A stretch of 64,000 nt of DNA from Eutrigla gurnardus (GCA_963514095.1 OY741284.1:3372001-3436000), one strand, 5' to 3'; positions 20,264 through 32,236 are shown, counted from the first letter of the stretch. The notes: a model not told the origin generated them from the letters alone. A program made the numbers and translations.

Positions 20264-23200
20264 ACAATAAGTACATTTGTCGAAAGAAAGAAACCACAAC
20301 ATATCATTGCCGATTAAGTAAGAGCTTAAAAAATAGAAACAAGTGTTAGATCCTCGTCTGAGTAAAGTAGTAGCTGTTCAGCAAACACACCTTGAGAACA
20401 ACAGTGTTATAATCAAAGTGCTATAGGTAAGGGCTCTTTTTCTGTTTTTTTTTTGTTTTTTTTGGAGGGGGTGTTAGTGGGTCATGCTATGCAGAGTCGA
20501 GGTGAAGTCTGAACAGGTGAGTCTTGAGCCTTTTTCGGAAGATGGCAAATTACTCTGCTGTCCTGACATTGCTTGGGACTTCGTTCCACCACTGAGGCGC
20601 CAGAACAGAGAAAAGTCTGGACTTTGCTGAGCGACATTTGTTTGAATTCAGCAATAGTGGTACTAGCCGGCCAGCTGAAGTAGAGGAGCGAAGCGACTTC
20701 AGGTCGTGTGGTTTGACCAGTGTTTGAAGGTAGATGGGTGCCGTTCCATTGATGGCCTTGAAGGCCAGTGCCATCGTCTTGAATTGGAATGCATGCTGCA
20801 ACGGGGAGCTAGTGGAGGTCACGGAGGAGGGGGGTCACATGGGAGAATTTGGGTAGACTGAGTATAAAGCGTGCTGCAGCGTTTTGGAATGGTTTAGACG
20901 CCGAGGCTGGGAGTCCAGCCAGGAGAGAGTTGCAGTAGTCAAGGGGGGAGATGACCAGTGCTTGGACCAGGAGTTGCTTTGCATCCTTTGTGAGGAAAGT
21001 CAGAATCCTGCGGATATTGTAGAGGGAAAATCTGCAGGATCGGGCCACAGCAGTGATGTTGGGGGTGCAGGATAGTTGGTCATCGAGGATTACACCCAGG
21101 TTCTCCGCAGTTGATGATGGCAGTACTGTGATGCCATCGACAGTGACCGACAGGTCCATGCGAGGGCAGTCTTTCCCTGGGATGAAGATGAGTTCGGTTT
21201 TATTCAGGTTTAGCTTGAGGTGATGTGCAGTTGTCCAGACAGAGATGTCTGCCAGTCATTCCGAGATACGAGTTGCAATGTGAGTATCAGAGGTTGGGGG
21301 AAAAGAGAGGAATAGTTGGGTTGCATCTGCGTAACAATGGTAGGAGAATCCATGTGATGTGATAACAGAACCTAGTGATCTGGTGTATAATGATAACAGA
21401 AGCGGTCTGAATACTGAGCCTTGAGGGACACCCGTGTCCAGAAAACAGGGTTTGGACATAGAGCCATTCCATGTGACCTGAAAGGTGTGATTTGTCAGGT
21501 ATGATGTAAACCAGGTGAGAGCAGAGTCAGTTATGCCAAGTTCAGCCAGAGTGGAGAGGAGGATTTGGTGGTTGACTGTGTCTAATGCAGCAGATAGGTC
21601 GAGGAGAATGAGAACAGAAGAGTGGGATGAGGCTCTGGCGTCTCGCAGGGACTCGGTCACTGTGAGGAGGGCCGTCTCAGTGGAGTGAGCAGTCCTGAAT
21701 CCTGATTGATTAGGGTCAAGGAGGTTGTTCTGCGAGAGATAGGATGACAGTTGGTTGTAGGCAGCACGTTCCAAGGTTTTAGAGAGGAATGAAAGAAGAG
21801 ATACAGGTCTGTAGCTTTGGATGTCAGTAGCGTCTAGGGTGGGTTTTTTAAGGAGAGGCTTCACGGTAGCTGTCTTAAAAGCCGCTTGAATGACACCTGA
21901 GGTGAGGGAGGAGTTGATCAGGGTGGTGAGGAATGGCAAGATGTCGTGTGAGATGTCTTGGAGAAGAGAGGAGGGAATCGGGTCGAGGGAGCAGGTGGTG
22001 GCACGGTTAGATGTAACAAGTGCGTGAACGTCTTCAGAGGTGAGGGGGCTAAAGCTGGTAAGGCCATCAGAGTTGAGAGTTAGTGGAGATGTTTTCTGGG
22101 AGGTTATAGGAGTGAATGAGGAGCTGATGTTATTTACTTTTTCTGGTAAAGTAAGTTGCAAAGTCATCAGCAGTAAGTGAGGAAGGTTGGGGAGGGGTAG
22201 GAGGGGTGAGGAGGGAGGAGAACATGGAGAAGAGTTTCCTGGGGTTGGAGGCGGAAGAGTTGATCTTTGCCAGGTAGAAGGCAGATTTAGCTGCAGTTGG
22301 GGTGAAGTCAGAGAGGAGGCGGTGGTAGTGAGCAAGGTCCTCATCCTGGCCCGATTTCTTCTTTTCTCTCTGACGCTCGCAACAATGATCTATTGGTTCA
22401 CAGAGGTTCGGACAGCCAAGGAGGGGAGGGAGATGATCGCGCAGCTCGTGAGATTGGGGGACAGAGAGCGTCCAAAGAAGAGGAGAGTGGGGACATCAGG
22501 ATGGAGGAGGCTTCCTCAGTAGGCATTAAGGAGAACTGTTCTGTGGATGGTAGTGAGGAAAGAACAGTTGCGGAGAGAGCGGAGGGAGAGAAGGATTTCA
22601 GGTTGCGGCGGCTGGTGACTGTTTGAGGCGTAGAGGGGAGGGACCTGGTGGACTTCATGGGGAGAGAGAAAGTCACAAAGTGGTGGTCGGACACGGTGAG
22701 CGGGGTAACAGAGAATGTGGAGATGCCACAGGATCTTGAGAAGACAAGGTCAAGTTGGTTCCCGGCCCGGTGAGTTGGTGGAGAGGGGGAAAGTGTGAGG
22801 TCAAATGTGGAGAAGAAGTCAATGCATTCAGATGAGTGCAGCTTTCCCGGGTGGATGTTGAAGTCACCGAGGATGACGAGTGGTGTGCTATCATCAGGGG
22901 AGCAGCTTAGAAGGGCATCCATCTCATCTAAAAAGTCACGGAGAGGACTGGGCGGGCGATAGATCACAATGATGTTGAGCTTAAAAGGAAGAGTGACAGA
23001 GACGGTGTGGAATTCAAGTGCAGATCTGGGTAGGTGGTCCTAGGGGAAGGACCTGGTAGGACCACCTGGGTGAGATGAGGAGTCCAGTTCCTCCTCCTCG
23101 ACCTGTTCGTCTTGGGGAGTGCGAAAACGAGTAGGCAGTTGAGAGTGCAGCTGGAGTGGCAGTGTTTTCTGGGGTGATCCAGGTCTCCGTAAGGGCCAGG

Positions 23201-23317
23201 AAGTGGAGAGTCTGCAGGCAGACTGGCAGTTCCATAGCCCCCCTAGTACTTCAAGTTCCATACTGGTGGAGAATGGTGGGTAGAAGAGATTGGATGGGTT
23301 ACAGCCTCGACGAATGG
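20264..23317 (-). pseudogene. L2-type LINE, ORF2 with endonuclease and RT
   Basis: Reading the minus strand from about 23317, an endonuclease comes first in broken frames (LALTETWITPEN, LVILGDFNIH, HRAGNQLDLVFSR, VSDHHFVTFSLP). A 362-codon RT segment at 22344-21256 follows, with SGFRTAHSTETALLTVTESL, LILLDLSAALDTVNHQIL, TGVPQGSVF and YADATQLFLS. The catalytic YADD is altered to YADA. The C-terminal half (LLVQALVISPLDYCNSLLAG, AQWWNEVPSNVR-like) is at 21159-20550. Frameshifts separate the parts. The 3' tail was cut off by the L1 insertion and lies at 16281-16362. Confidence 0.88.
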
Positions 23318-23465
23318 GTCTCCAGTCTGATCCCTGTCCATCTGTCCTCACCTGAGAGTCCAGTCTGACGTCTGTCCATCTGTCCTCACCTGAGAGTCCA
23401 GTCTGACGTCTGTCCATCTGTCCTCACCTGAGTGTCCAGTCTGATATCTGTCCACCTGTCCTCAC
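23318..23465. repeat. 38-bp intronic minisatellite, right part
   Basis: About four units directly abutting the donor of the LRR exon at 23466, of which they appear to be tandem copies (exon end plus intron start). Confidence 0.88.
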
Positions 23466-23639
23466 CTGAGAGTGTCCAGTCTCCAGTGTGGACCCTTCAG
23501 TCCAGCAGACAGCAGCTTGACTCCTGAGTCTCCTGGATGATTATAGCTCAGGTCCAGCTGTCTCAGATAGGAGGGGTTGGAGTCCAGAGCTGAGGCCAGA
23601 GATGAACAGCCGTCCTCTGTGATCAGACAACCTGACAGA
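23466..23639 (-). CDS. NLR LRR exon 5 (last LRR)
   Basis: A 174-bp phase-2/phase-2 exon (acceptor tgtgtcttcag, donor ctcag-gtgagg). It encodes two ribonuclease-inhibitor-type repeats: LSGCLITEDGCSSLASALDS and LRQLDLSYNHPGDSGVKLLS. It is of a different subtype from the other four LRR exons (LITEDG instead of LSERSC) and, as is usual for the last LRR, joins directly to the hinge exon (WRLDTLR-VDHGG). Confidence 0.93.
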
Positions 23640-24512
23640 CTGAAGACACACACAGTTCTGTCACTTCTGGGGAGTTTTTAAAATGAGAAAAAGTTATAAT
23701 TATCTGTTGTTGTGTTGATGTTTTACTGGGTGGGATAAGCATGGCTGAGTGATGGACAGAGACGGATAGAGGAGGGAGAGAATTCCAGAAACAACAGTTG
23801 AAACAGTCTATGTGGTCTGTCTTTAGACCTGGTGTCCCAACAAAGACCTGTCTATTGATTTTAAACCAACTAGCAAAGAAAAAAAGGCTGTAATTCAATT
23901 ACATCTCAAATATGTTTGTTGTCTGTTTCCATATTGAACTGGAGAAATTATAAATAACAAGTACTCTAACAATAACAGTAAAAACAAAACACAGCTTTGA
24001 AAATCCTTCATTCTTAAGAGTCTCAGAACATATGAGGCATTCAGGTGTTCAAATGCCAGTTGGAGGAAACAAAGAAGAGTCTGTCCATTCATGATTCAAA
24101 GCTCTGTTCTCACTGTCAGCGTTCCTCTTTCAGAGCAGCCATGTTAACTTATCTATCGGCTCTAGATTTCACCTACCTGATCTGTCAGCTGTCAGTGAGT
24201 CTGGTCACCATAGAACCGTCACTCACAGAAACTCCAGTTTGCACAGATTTGATTAAGTTCGGAATTAACGTCTCGCCCCGATGCATTACTGGGTAATTAA
24301 GTGTCTGCAAGTAGCAACCAGTGAGGTGATTTAGCCTCCAACCATCTGAACCAGTGTAGTGATGCTAACGCTGCAGCAGTAAAATGGAAACGCTCTGTCA
24401 TCATTTAATAATTCTCAATGATATATCAGTTATGGGCCTGGATCCAGATAGGATGGGGTCTGGGTCTGGATCTGGACCGCACTCCACCTCTCAGTGACCC
24501 CTAGCTATAGAG
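23640..24512 (-). other. NLR intron 9, proximal part; nothing recognised
   Basis: Intronic sequence upstream of the LRR exon. Not matched to any repeat in the window. Confidence 0.5.
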
Positions 24513-24888
24513 CAGGGATGTCAAACTAACTTTAGCTCAGGGGCCACATGGAGGAAAATCTATTCCCAAGTGGGCCGGACCGGTAAAATCATGGCATAAT
24601 AACTTAAAAATCACGTTGTTTCCTTTGTTTTACTTTGGTCCAAAATAGTACAAGCATATTCTGAAAATGTACACACCACAAATAATGCTCTTTACAGAAC
24701 ACTTCAAATTAGTTGAACATTCTGAGGAAAAAAATGGTGCAATTTCAAGAACATTATGCCTCAGTGATTGGAACTTAGACTTCGTCTCAGTGTAAATACA
24801 AAGGCATACAACTTTAAGTCACAGCCTATGTGGGATTGAACAAAATACTCTTCTAGGTATCAAATACTGCATTTATCATTTCCACATC
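24513..24888. mobile_element. hAT-like element fragment
   Basis: Starts cagggatgtcaaactaactt and continues with gggccacatgg and gtgggccggac, the characteristic sequence of a widespread vertebrate hAT (Charlie-like) family. No right end is found before the TTAA element, so it is truncated. Confidence 0.6.
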
Positions 24889-25871
24889 TTAAAGGGGACA
24901 TATTATACTATTTTTCATCAATTTCACACAGCTGTCAGAGGTCCAACAACACTGGATTCGATATGCATTGCCCCAAACCCATCCGTGGTCCTGAGTTTCA
25001 GCTGTATAAAAGTTGCTCAAATGAGCTCTCCTGAGAACAGGCTGTTTCTGTGTCTGCACCTTTAAATGCTAATGAGCTCCATCTGTCATCGCCTACTTGG
25101 AGAGCTACGGAGACGACGCTTACATTACGCGGCAGCATGCGGCAATGTTTACGTTGATTTATTGCTATGGCTCGCCGATGTGGTTCAGGTGAAGTTGCTG
25201 GGTCCCGTATGGTTGGGACAGATCCTTTAATGAGGGTCAGTGTCGAGGCAAAGCCAGCTTTGTACTGACCCTCATTACTGAAGCAGTCCGATATGAAGTG
25301 GTTAGCACACACAAAGAAGCTAACACGGACCGTAGCCGTAAAAATGAAACGCAAGAGACCAGACCTGGACTGTCATCTACGGCGCTGTCGGACACACTCG
25401 GACACGCTGTCTGACACGCTGTCTGACACGCTGTCGGATACGCTGTCGGACACGCTGTCGGACACGCTGTCGGACACGCTGTCGGTAGGCTGCTTGCTCT
25501 CCGCTGCCGGTCAGCTGTGCTGGCTCTCCTCTGCCGTCTGTGCTGGCTCTCTGCTGGGCTTGCTCTCAGCTGTCGGTCAGGCCGAGCGCTCGGCTGGTTC
25601 CGGGCTGCGCTCTCAGCGATGTGTTGCGAAACGCCCCCTCTTGGATATCTCCTATCATCGTGCAGAGGAGTTCGGCTTATGCAAATGACTCCTTTCTTTA
25701 TGTAACGAAAGGAGCTGAATCTAAACAGCCTGTTTTACTGGAGGGTGGGCTGCAGAGACCATGCAGGAATTGCTTATTTTCCTCATCCTGGGAGTTGACA
25801 GGCTCAGGGAGGACCAGTTTATAGGTGTAGAGACCAGAGAAATCTTGTTTTTCATAATATGGCCCCTTTAA
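24889..25871. mobile_element. TTAA-flanked DNA element, copy 1
   Basis: Bounded by TTAA at 24889-24892 and 25868-25871, with inverted ends AGGGGACATATTAT and (reverse) AGGGGCCATATTAT. TTAA target sites are typical of piggyBac and Kolobok. No transposase is encoded. A 14-bp perfect inverted pair (taatgagggtcagt at 25228-25241, its complement at 25264-25277) and a 12-bp tandem repeat are internal. A truncated copy in the opposite orientation is at 27701-28446. Confidence 0.8.
25385..25485. repeat. 12-bp tandem repeat in TTAA element
   Basis: About eight units of gacacgctgtcg (some ctgtct). Reads as DTLS repeats in one frame, but the copy at 27701-28446 does not preserve it. Confidence 0.9.
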
Positions 25872-26148
25872 TCCTGAGCTAACTCACCACACCATACAAA
25901 CTGAGGTAGAAACTATTCAAGAGGGTTGAGTTACTCCCTGCCTTGTAGGCTACTCTATTTATTGATAGAAAAATAAAAGCTTGCATGATGCATGAAAAAT
26001 GCATGAACAATTTCAACAAACCAACCTTATGAACTGAAGTGACTGACATTAATACAGTAAATCACACACTGTTCACTTTCTTTAAATTTCCACAGACGAC
26101 ATTAATTTTCACAGAACTATATCAGGCTTCATAAAGTGTCTCATGCAC

Positions 26149-27386
26149 CCTCAGAAGCATTTTTATCGATGGTCAACATTGGTCAAGATAGGGCTATCAG
26201 CCAAATGGCTTAGTACTGGCGCAATGGTACAATGTGTATATCTCGTAAATTACCCCACTAATAATGCATGGAATGTTACCAAACTTCTGCAGTAGTACAC
26301 ATAGGGTCTGTACTCACAAAACGAGGCATTTGAAAGTTCGTAACTAAAACACTCGCCTGATAGCTTCTATCCTTGGCTGCTAACGCTACCGCAGCGTAGA
26401 CGCCACTTCTGTGTTTACCCAGCCGATGCCGTCACGCGAGTTTCACGCGAGAGTATGAAAACGTTTCGCTGAGTTTTTATAGATGCTTGTATTATCAGGT
26501 CAACACATTTTTATAAATACTTGTATTATCAGGTCAACAAGTGTTGACAAGTGTTGACCTGATAATACAAGCATTTATAAAAATGGACCCTATGTTTACT
26601 ACTGCATGTGGTGGAAATTGGTTTATGATCACCTGATGAAATATAAGAATACAACTCCTAACAGCGCTTTTAGTAATTTATTCTATAAAGAGTGCAAAAA
26701 CAGGCTAGCAGTCGCTACAGACCGACTGTAAACAGACAAAGTCTAATAAGTCAAAGCCCTCGCAAGCAGGGTGTCCAAGCGGACCGCATCACCAACATAC
26801 AGCTTCAGAGCAAACTATCTGGCCAGATAGAGGCAGACTCCTTAAGAGTCTGACCAAGTCTTCAGTCTTGAGAAGGGCTTTTTATACAGGTGTTTGTGAT
26901 GTCATCAGAAAAGCATTGTTCCGTTGTTTGTGTAGACGGAGAACTTTGTCCAGAATGTGGTGTTTGAACCACTCATCAGTGTCCATAGATCCATATTGAC
27001 TTGCCAGCTGTGCTGGTGTCACAAGATGCATTTTACAACTCATGTAACACATAACATGACATAAATGCAGAATACAGGTTACCACATGACACATGGAATA
27101 GTAGTGTTAGTTGAAACTACTCAAACTACTAAATTATACTATAATGAACTTCTAAATGAAAAATTCCCATCACACTGCAGAAGTTTGGTAACATTCCATG
27201 CATTATTAGTGGGGTAATTTATGAGATATACACACTGTACCATCACGCCAGTACTAAGCCATTCGGCTGATAGCCCTATCTTGACCAATGCTGACCAGCG
27301 ATAAAAATGCTTCCGAGGGGGTATTTGGCTGGATGTCATGGTGGAAATAGCCTAGGGTGCATTTTACTCCGAACTATCACTTTAAT
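26149..27386. mobile_element. Long-inverted-repeat (foldback) element
   Basis: The segment 26149-26297 is repeated in inverted orientation at 27163-27325 (about 90% similar; shared gcatggaatgttaccaaact). Inside, 26511-26539 and 26552-26580 form a near-perfect hairpin. gaccctatgtttactactgc (26586-26605) inverts 26287-26308. The right tip ends ccgaactatcactttaa, like the TTAA element at 44361-46274; the left tip is missing. No protein is recognised. Confidence 0.65.
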
Positions 27387-27700
27387 GGGGAGCCAGTGCA
27401 GAGTGCAGAGAACGGGAGGGATGTGTTCACGGGACCGGGTGTGGGTGAGGAGGTGAGCAGCAGAGTTTTGGACCATCTGGAGTCTATGGACGGAGTGAGA
27501 AGTGATGCCAGTGAGGAGGGAGTTGCAATAGTCCAGACGTGAGGAGATGAAGGCATGGATGAGGGATTCTGCAGCAGAGGTGGAGAGGCAGTGTCTGATT
27601 TTGGCGATGCGGCGGAGGTGGAACTATGAGGTCTTGATGATGGAGCTGACATGGGGATCAAAGGAGAGGGTGGGGTCCAGGATGATGCCAATGTAGAGAG
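27387..27700 (-). pseudogene. L2/CR1-type LINE, RT C-terminal fragment
   Basis: The minus strand reads in successive frames LYIGIILDPTLSFDPHVSSI, then FISSRLDYCNSLLTGITSHS and VLCTLHWLPIK, the thumb and C-terminal part of an L2-like RT. A stop lies near 27627. No tail or target duplication was seen. Confidence 0.8.
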
Positions 27701-28446
27701 AGCGCAGCCCGGCCGACAGCACGGAGAGCGAGCGCAGTGGAGAGCGAGCGCAGCCTACTGACAGCGGAGAGCAAGCACGGCCTGACCGACAGCGGAGAGC
27801 GAGCGCGGCCAGACGGACAGCGGAGGCGGGCGAAGCCAGACCGACAGTGCAGACCGACGGCGTTCCAGAGAGCGTGGAGAGTGCAGCGTGACTTACCGGT
27901 TGTGGCGCTGGGTGATCCAGCTGGTGCTCCATGAATAAATCCTGGTGCAGGTGAAGCAGGAGACAATTCTCTTTCTGTCTCACGTGCTCTGCTGCGTCTT
28001 CACGGCTGCCTCCGGTCGGACAGAACCCGGGGGCGCGTGTCCGAAAGAGCGTCGTGCACGACGGTCTGGGTCTGGTCTCTTGCATTTCATTTTTAATGAC
28101 AATGTGCCAGCTACGGCTCGTGTTAGCTTCTATGTGTGTGCTATACACTTCAGTCACGAGGGTCAGTACAAAGCTGGATTTGCCTCGACACTGACCCTCA
28201 TTAAGCGCGGCATCTTGTCTCTCTCCAAGTAGGCTATGACAGACGGAGCTCATTAGCATTTAAAGGTGCAGACACAGAAACAGACTAATCTAAGGAGAGC
28301 TCAGCAGAGCTCATTTGAGCAACTTTTAGACAGCTGAAATTCAGGACCACGGATGGGTTTGGGGCAATGCATATCGAATACAGTGTTGTTGGACCTCTGA
28401 CAGCTGTGTGAAATTGATGAAAAACAGTATAATATGGGAACTTTAA
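27701..28446 (-). mobile_element. TTAA element, copy 2, inverted and truncated
   Basis: Reverse complement of the family at 24889-25871. It enters at TTAA (28443-28446) with ttccc(at)attata, shares the gagggtcagta...ctgaccctcatta hairpin (28159-28202) and the ggtgcagacacagaaac region. Its far end is lost against the LINE fragment. Confidence 0.75.
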
Positions 28447-29077
28447 AGTGGCGTTTTGTCTCAACCATCCAAACGAGCAAGAAGCTTTAAACTTTGAATT
28501 AAAACTGTTAGCAGCATCAAAATGTCTGCTTGGTTCATGTTCAGTTGTCAGAGTTGATATTCCAATCAGGTGCATTCTCTCTGCTGGCCACCAGGTTTTT
28601 TTTTTCATGAATAGTGTGTCTAAATTGCATCTGCATACCTTTGAGTCTGCATGTGGGTCCTCCCTGCTGCTTCAGCCACGTGACAAGAATATGAGCTCAT
28701 TGAATATTAAACACAATCTACTCAACCGTGTAAAAAGTGGTTCAAACTTGCTCCACCTTGACAGCAGAGACACTCTGGTGTTGTAGTTCAGGCTCACATG
28801 TTCACGGAGTGACGTTCGCCTGACTGACGTTTGCAACAGCATTTATAAACGCCAGCTGGAGGGATAAAACTATTAAAACAGAACCACAGGGAAAAGAAAA
28901 ATAATAATTTGACAAGAGTTTTGTTTTGTTTTTTCCTTTTGTTGGCACGTCATTACCAGCCGAAAACAGTTTTTCATCAGCCATGTAAACAGATTAGTAG
29001 AAAAAGTGTCTTTTCAGGAATAAGAGCAAAGAAGTGAATATTTGATGCATGTAAACATATCATTGAAAGCTTAATAG
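28447..29077 (-). other. NLR intron, duplicated intron unit
   Basis: From about 28800 the sequence (gcatttataaacgccagctg, gacaagagttttgttttg, aaaagtgtcttttcagga, catcattgaaagcttaatag) recurs beside other LRR exons at 30890-31130 and 44110-44360. LRR exons were evidently duplicated together with this intron. Confidence 0.75.
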
Positions 29078-30153
29078 GCAGTGGCGTGTACAGACATTTT
29101 GGGGGGCAGGTGCTCAGGGAAAAATAAGGGCACTTCATGCGGCATGTAGAACTGACAGCTGCCTTATTATAGTAGTGTGAGATTGAAAAAATAAATAAAC
29201 ATTACAGGCACATGTTGAATGTAATTGCGTATTTATTTATGTCAATATCTTAATAAAATTGCTTGACATTTGAACTGGTACAGTTTCACACTATAGCACT
29301 GATCAGTCAATCACTATTGTTTTATTTCCCAGAGAGCTGCTCCCCTGGGCTGCCTGCTGTAGCTCCCTTTCTTTTCCCCTTCTTATCCTCTCTTTTCTAG
29401 GAATTATGCTGCAGTTGGTAAATAAAAAGAGACCAACAATATGAATAAGACTGTTATATTTCAATAAGGCACAGGGCTACTTTTTCTGCAGGCAATTGGG
29501 AATTGCCTGTTAGTCATTTAGCAGATAAATCACTGCAAGCGTTAATTCTGTAGCCTATAAACCTACACAATAGCAGAATATTCATCTTAAGTCAGTATAC
29601 TGATAGATTCACATGCTGTAGGATACCAATGACAAACTACCAGTGGTCATCATCACGTCATATCTATTTTTGATTTTGGGTAGCGTCTAGCTTGTTAAGC
29701 AGGTGAGCAGTCTTTAATTTATGCCCAGCTGTGTGGTGTTGAGACAGGCTACTTCACAACAGAGACAAATAAATGCAAGTCACAGCTTGGCAACTGAGGC
29801 TTAGGAGGCAAACAACACACTCGACTTGATTCATTTATGTGTTACCTGGCTGGTGGGCAGAGGAGGAGGTGTGTTTGGGCTGCAGCTGTGCACTGTCTGC
29901 TGCTACAACACGCCTCCATTTGTGTCCGCTCTGCGCGTTCACATTGACAGAGGTGTGTGGAGGGGTGGGGGGTGAGGGAATATTAATTGGGGCATTATTA
30001 TCACACACGCTTTTAATCGACGAGCACTTATAGATGATCATGTCAGCATGGGCCACAAAAAAAAAACAATAAAAAAGGCACTTGCTTGTTCCAGAGGGCA
30101 AGGGCAGGTGCTTTAGCACCACCTAGTGTCTACCTGTGCACGTTTACCTAGTG
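29078..30153. mobile_element. Non-autonomous hAT-like insertion in an intron unit
   Basis: The paralogous introns read agcttaataggtaaacttct without interruption; here 1,076 bases are inserted. Flanks ttaatag on both sides (29071-29077, 30154-30160) give a 7-bp match, or 8 bp with one mismatch. Inner ends are related inverted sequences (ggcgtgtacagaca and reverse aacgtgcacaggtagaca). No transposase frame. Confidence 0.75.
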
Positions 30154-30189
30154 TTAATAGGTAAACTTCTCAAAGTAGTTGAGTCTGAC

Positions 30190-30363
30190 CTGAGAGTTTC
30201 CAGTCGACGGTGTGGACTCTTCAGGCCAGCAGACAGCAGCTTCACTCCTGAATCCTGCAGGTCGTTGGTACTCAGGTCCAGGTCTCTTAGACTGGAGGAC
30301 TGGGAGCTGAGAACTGAGGACAGAACTCCACAGCTTCTCTCTGAGAGGTTACAGCCACTGAGT
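30190..30363 (-). CDS. NLR LRR exon 4
   Basis: A 174-bp symmetric phase-2 exon (acceptor cctcttcag, donor ctcag-gtcaga). It encodes LSGCNLSERSCGVLSSVLSS followed by LRDLDLSTNDLQDSGVKLLS, two RI-like LRRs. Nearly identical to the exons at 31159, 32063 and 46311, which points to recent tandem exon duplication. Confidence 0.93.
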
Positions 30364-31158
30364 CTGAAGAGGAATCAGAAATGTGTGATGAATCAATGAC
30401 AAACAACTGTTCCTCACCTTGGCCTTATGAGGTTGTAACTGGCAATTTTGTCATAATTGAGTTATTCACATATTCTTATTCTGTAACAACTTAGTAACAT
30501 ATTGTGAGGTGTTTTATTTAGGAAACAAAAAGGTTTCATTTCCAAAGTCAAACCAGCTTGGTTCTATAAGGTTCTACTTGTGCTTATATGTGCAGACGCG
30601 ACTTGTCAGTGTAGTTGCATTCATGTTCTCTGTGTGTTCTTATGCTGTGTTAACAACAAACCTGAAGTGATATTTGAGCTTGACTGCAGGATTAATTGGT
30701 TTAATTTGTGGGATAATTTGGGTTTAGTCACGACACTCGCGCTGCATGCATCAGACAGGAGGCGGGGCCTATCTCCATGTCAAAACCAACCAGATTTCAT
30801 CTATTAAGGCTGAAATAACCATTGCTCCTTTGTAGATGTTGTGAAGGCTCACATGTTCATGGAGTGAAGTTCACAAACGTAGATTGACGTTTGCAACAGC
30901 ATTTATAACACTATTAAAACAGAACCAGAGGGAAAACAAACAAAAAAGACTTTAGACAAGAGTTTTGTTTTGTTTTTTGATTATTTTTTTTGCTCGCACA
31001 TCGTTAGCAGCAGAAACAGTGTTTCATCAGCCATGTAAACAGATTAGTAGCAAAAGTGTCTTTTCAGGAATAAGAGCAAAGAAGTGAATATTTGGTGTCT
31101 AACTTAATGTATCATTGAAAGCTTAATAGGTAAACTTCTCAAAGTAATTGAGTCTGAC
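30364..31158 (-). other. NLR intron 7 (duplicated unit)
   Basis: One copy of the LRR intron unit, with the tttgtgggataatttgggtt segment used to place other insertions. No gene is seen. Confidence 0.7.
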
Positions 31159-31332
31159 CTGAGAGTTTCCAGTCGACAGTGTGGACTCTCCAGGCCAGCA
31201 GACAGCAGCTTCACTCCTGAATCCTGCAGGTCGTTGGTACTCAGGTCCAGGTCTCTTAGACTGGAGGACTGGGAGCTGAGAACTGAGGACAGAACTTCAC
31301 AGCTTCTCTCTGAGAGGTTACAGCCACTGAGT
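31159..31332 (-). CDS. NLR LRR exon 3
   Basis: A 174-bp phase-2 exon, same signals and protein as exon 4 (LSGCNLSERSCEVLSSVLSS...), differing at a few bases. Adjacent to exon 4 with a spacing of 969 bp. Confidence 0.93.
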
Positions 31333-32062
31333 CTGAAGAGGAATCAGAAATGTGTGATGAAACAAACAACTGTTCGTCTCCTTGGCATTATGAGGTTCTA
31401 ACTGACATTTTTTTGTTATTAGAATTAGTCAAATGATGTGAGGTGTTTTATTTCTTTCAAAATGTTTTAATTGAGTTTTGCAGACAGATAAAAAGAAAAA
31501 AGTACAACAGTTGTATAATACATCAGTGCATCTGCTTTAAGGTGGGAAAGAAAAACAAAAGTGAGGTGTTTTATTTAAGAAACAAAAAGGTTTCATTTCC
31601 AAAGTCAAACCATCTTGGTTCTATAAGGTTCTACTTGTGAGCCAATCAGCAGGTCAAATGCACACTGGAAGATAATCCGATTCTGCTCCTGGAGCAGGTT
31701 AAAGCACTTTGGAATGTTGCTGTTTTCATGACAAAAGTAGAGGAAGGTTTGACTGCAGGATATATTGGTTTTATTTGTGGGATCATCTGTGTTTAGCCAC
31801 AACACTCACGCTAGATTCACCAGAGAGGAGGCGGGGCTTATCTCAATGTAGAAACCAACCAGGTTTCATCCATCATGGCTGAAATAACCATTTTGCTGCT
31901 TTGTACATGTTGTGAAGTTCCAGATATGGCGGGAAACCAAACGCTGCCCTGTCTGACTTCATAGCCTCATGACGACAACAGCATTTATAAACGCCAGCTG
32001 GATTTGTAAAACGTATCATTGAAAGCTTAATAGGTAAACTTCTCAAAGTAGTTGAGTCTGAC
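31333..32062 (-). other. NLR intron 6 (duplicated unit)
   Basis: LRR intron unit with an extra AT-rich stretch at 31440-31560. No gene is seen. Confidence 0.7.
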
Positions 32063-32236
32063 CTGAGAGTTTCCAGTCGACAGTGTGGACTCTCCAGGCC
32101 AGCAGACAGCAGCTTCACTCCTGAATCCTGCAGGTCGTTGGTACTCAGGTCCAGGTCTCTTAGACTGGAGGACTGGGAGCTGAGAACTGAGGACAGACCT
32201 TCACAGCTTCTCTCTGAGAGGTTACAGCCACTGAGT
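32063..32236 (-). CDS. NLR LRR exon 2
   Basis: A 174-bp phase-2 exon, near-identical to exons 3 and 4; reads LSGCNLSERSCEGLSSVLSS. Separated from LRR exon 1 by about 14 kb of nested transposons. Confidence 0.93.

Noticed and set aside
25293..25824. Frame with DTLS repeats
   Set aside because: Lies in a non-autonomous TTAA element and is not preserved in its second copy.
27624..28259. 211-codon minus-strand frame ending in a LINE-like segment
   Set aside because: Chance fusion of the inverted TTAA element with the end of an L2 RT fragment.
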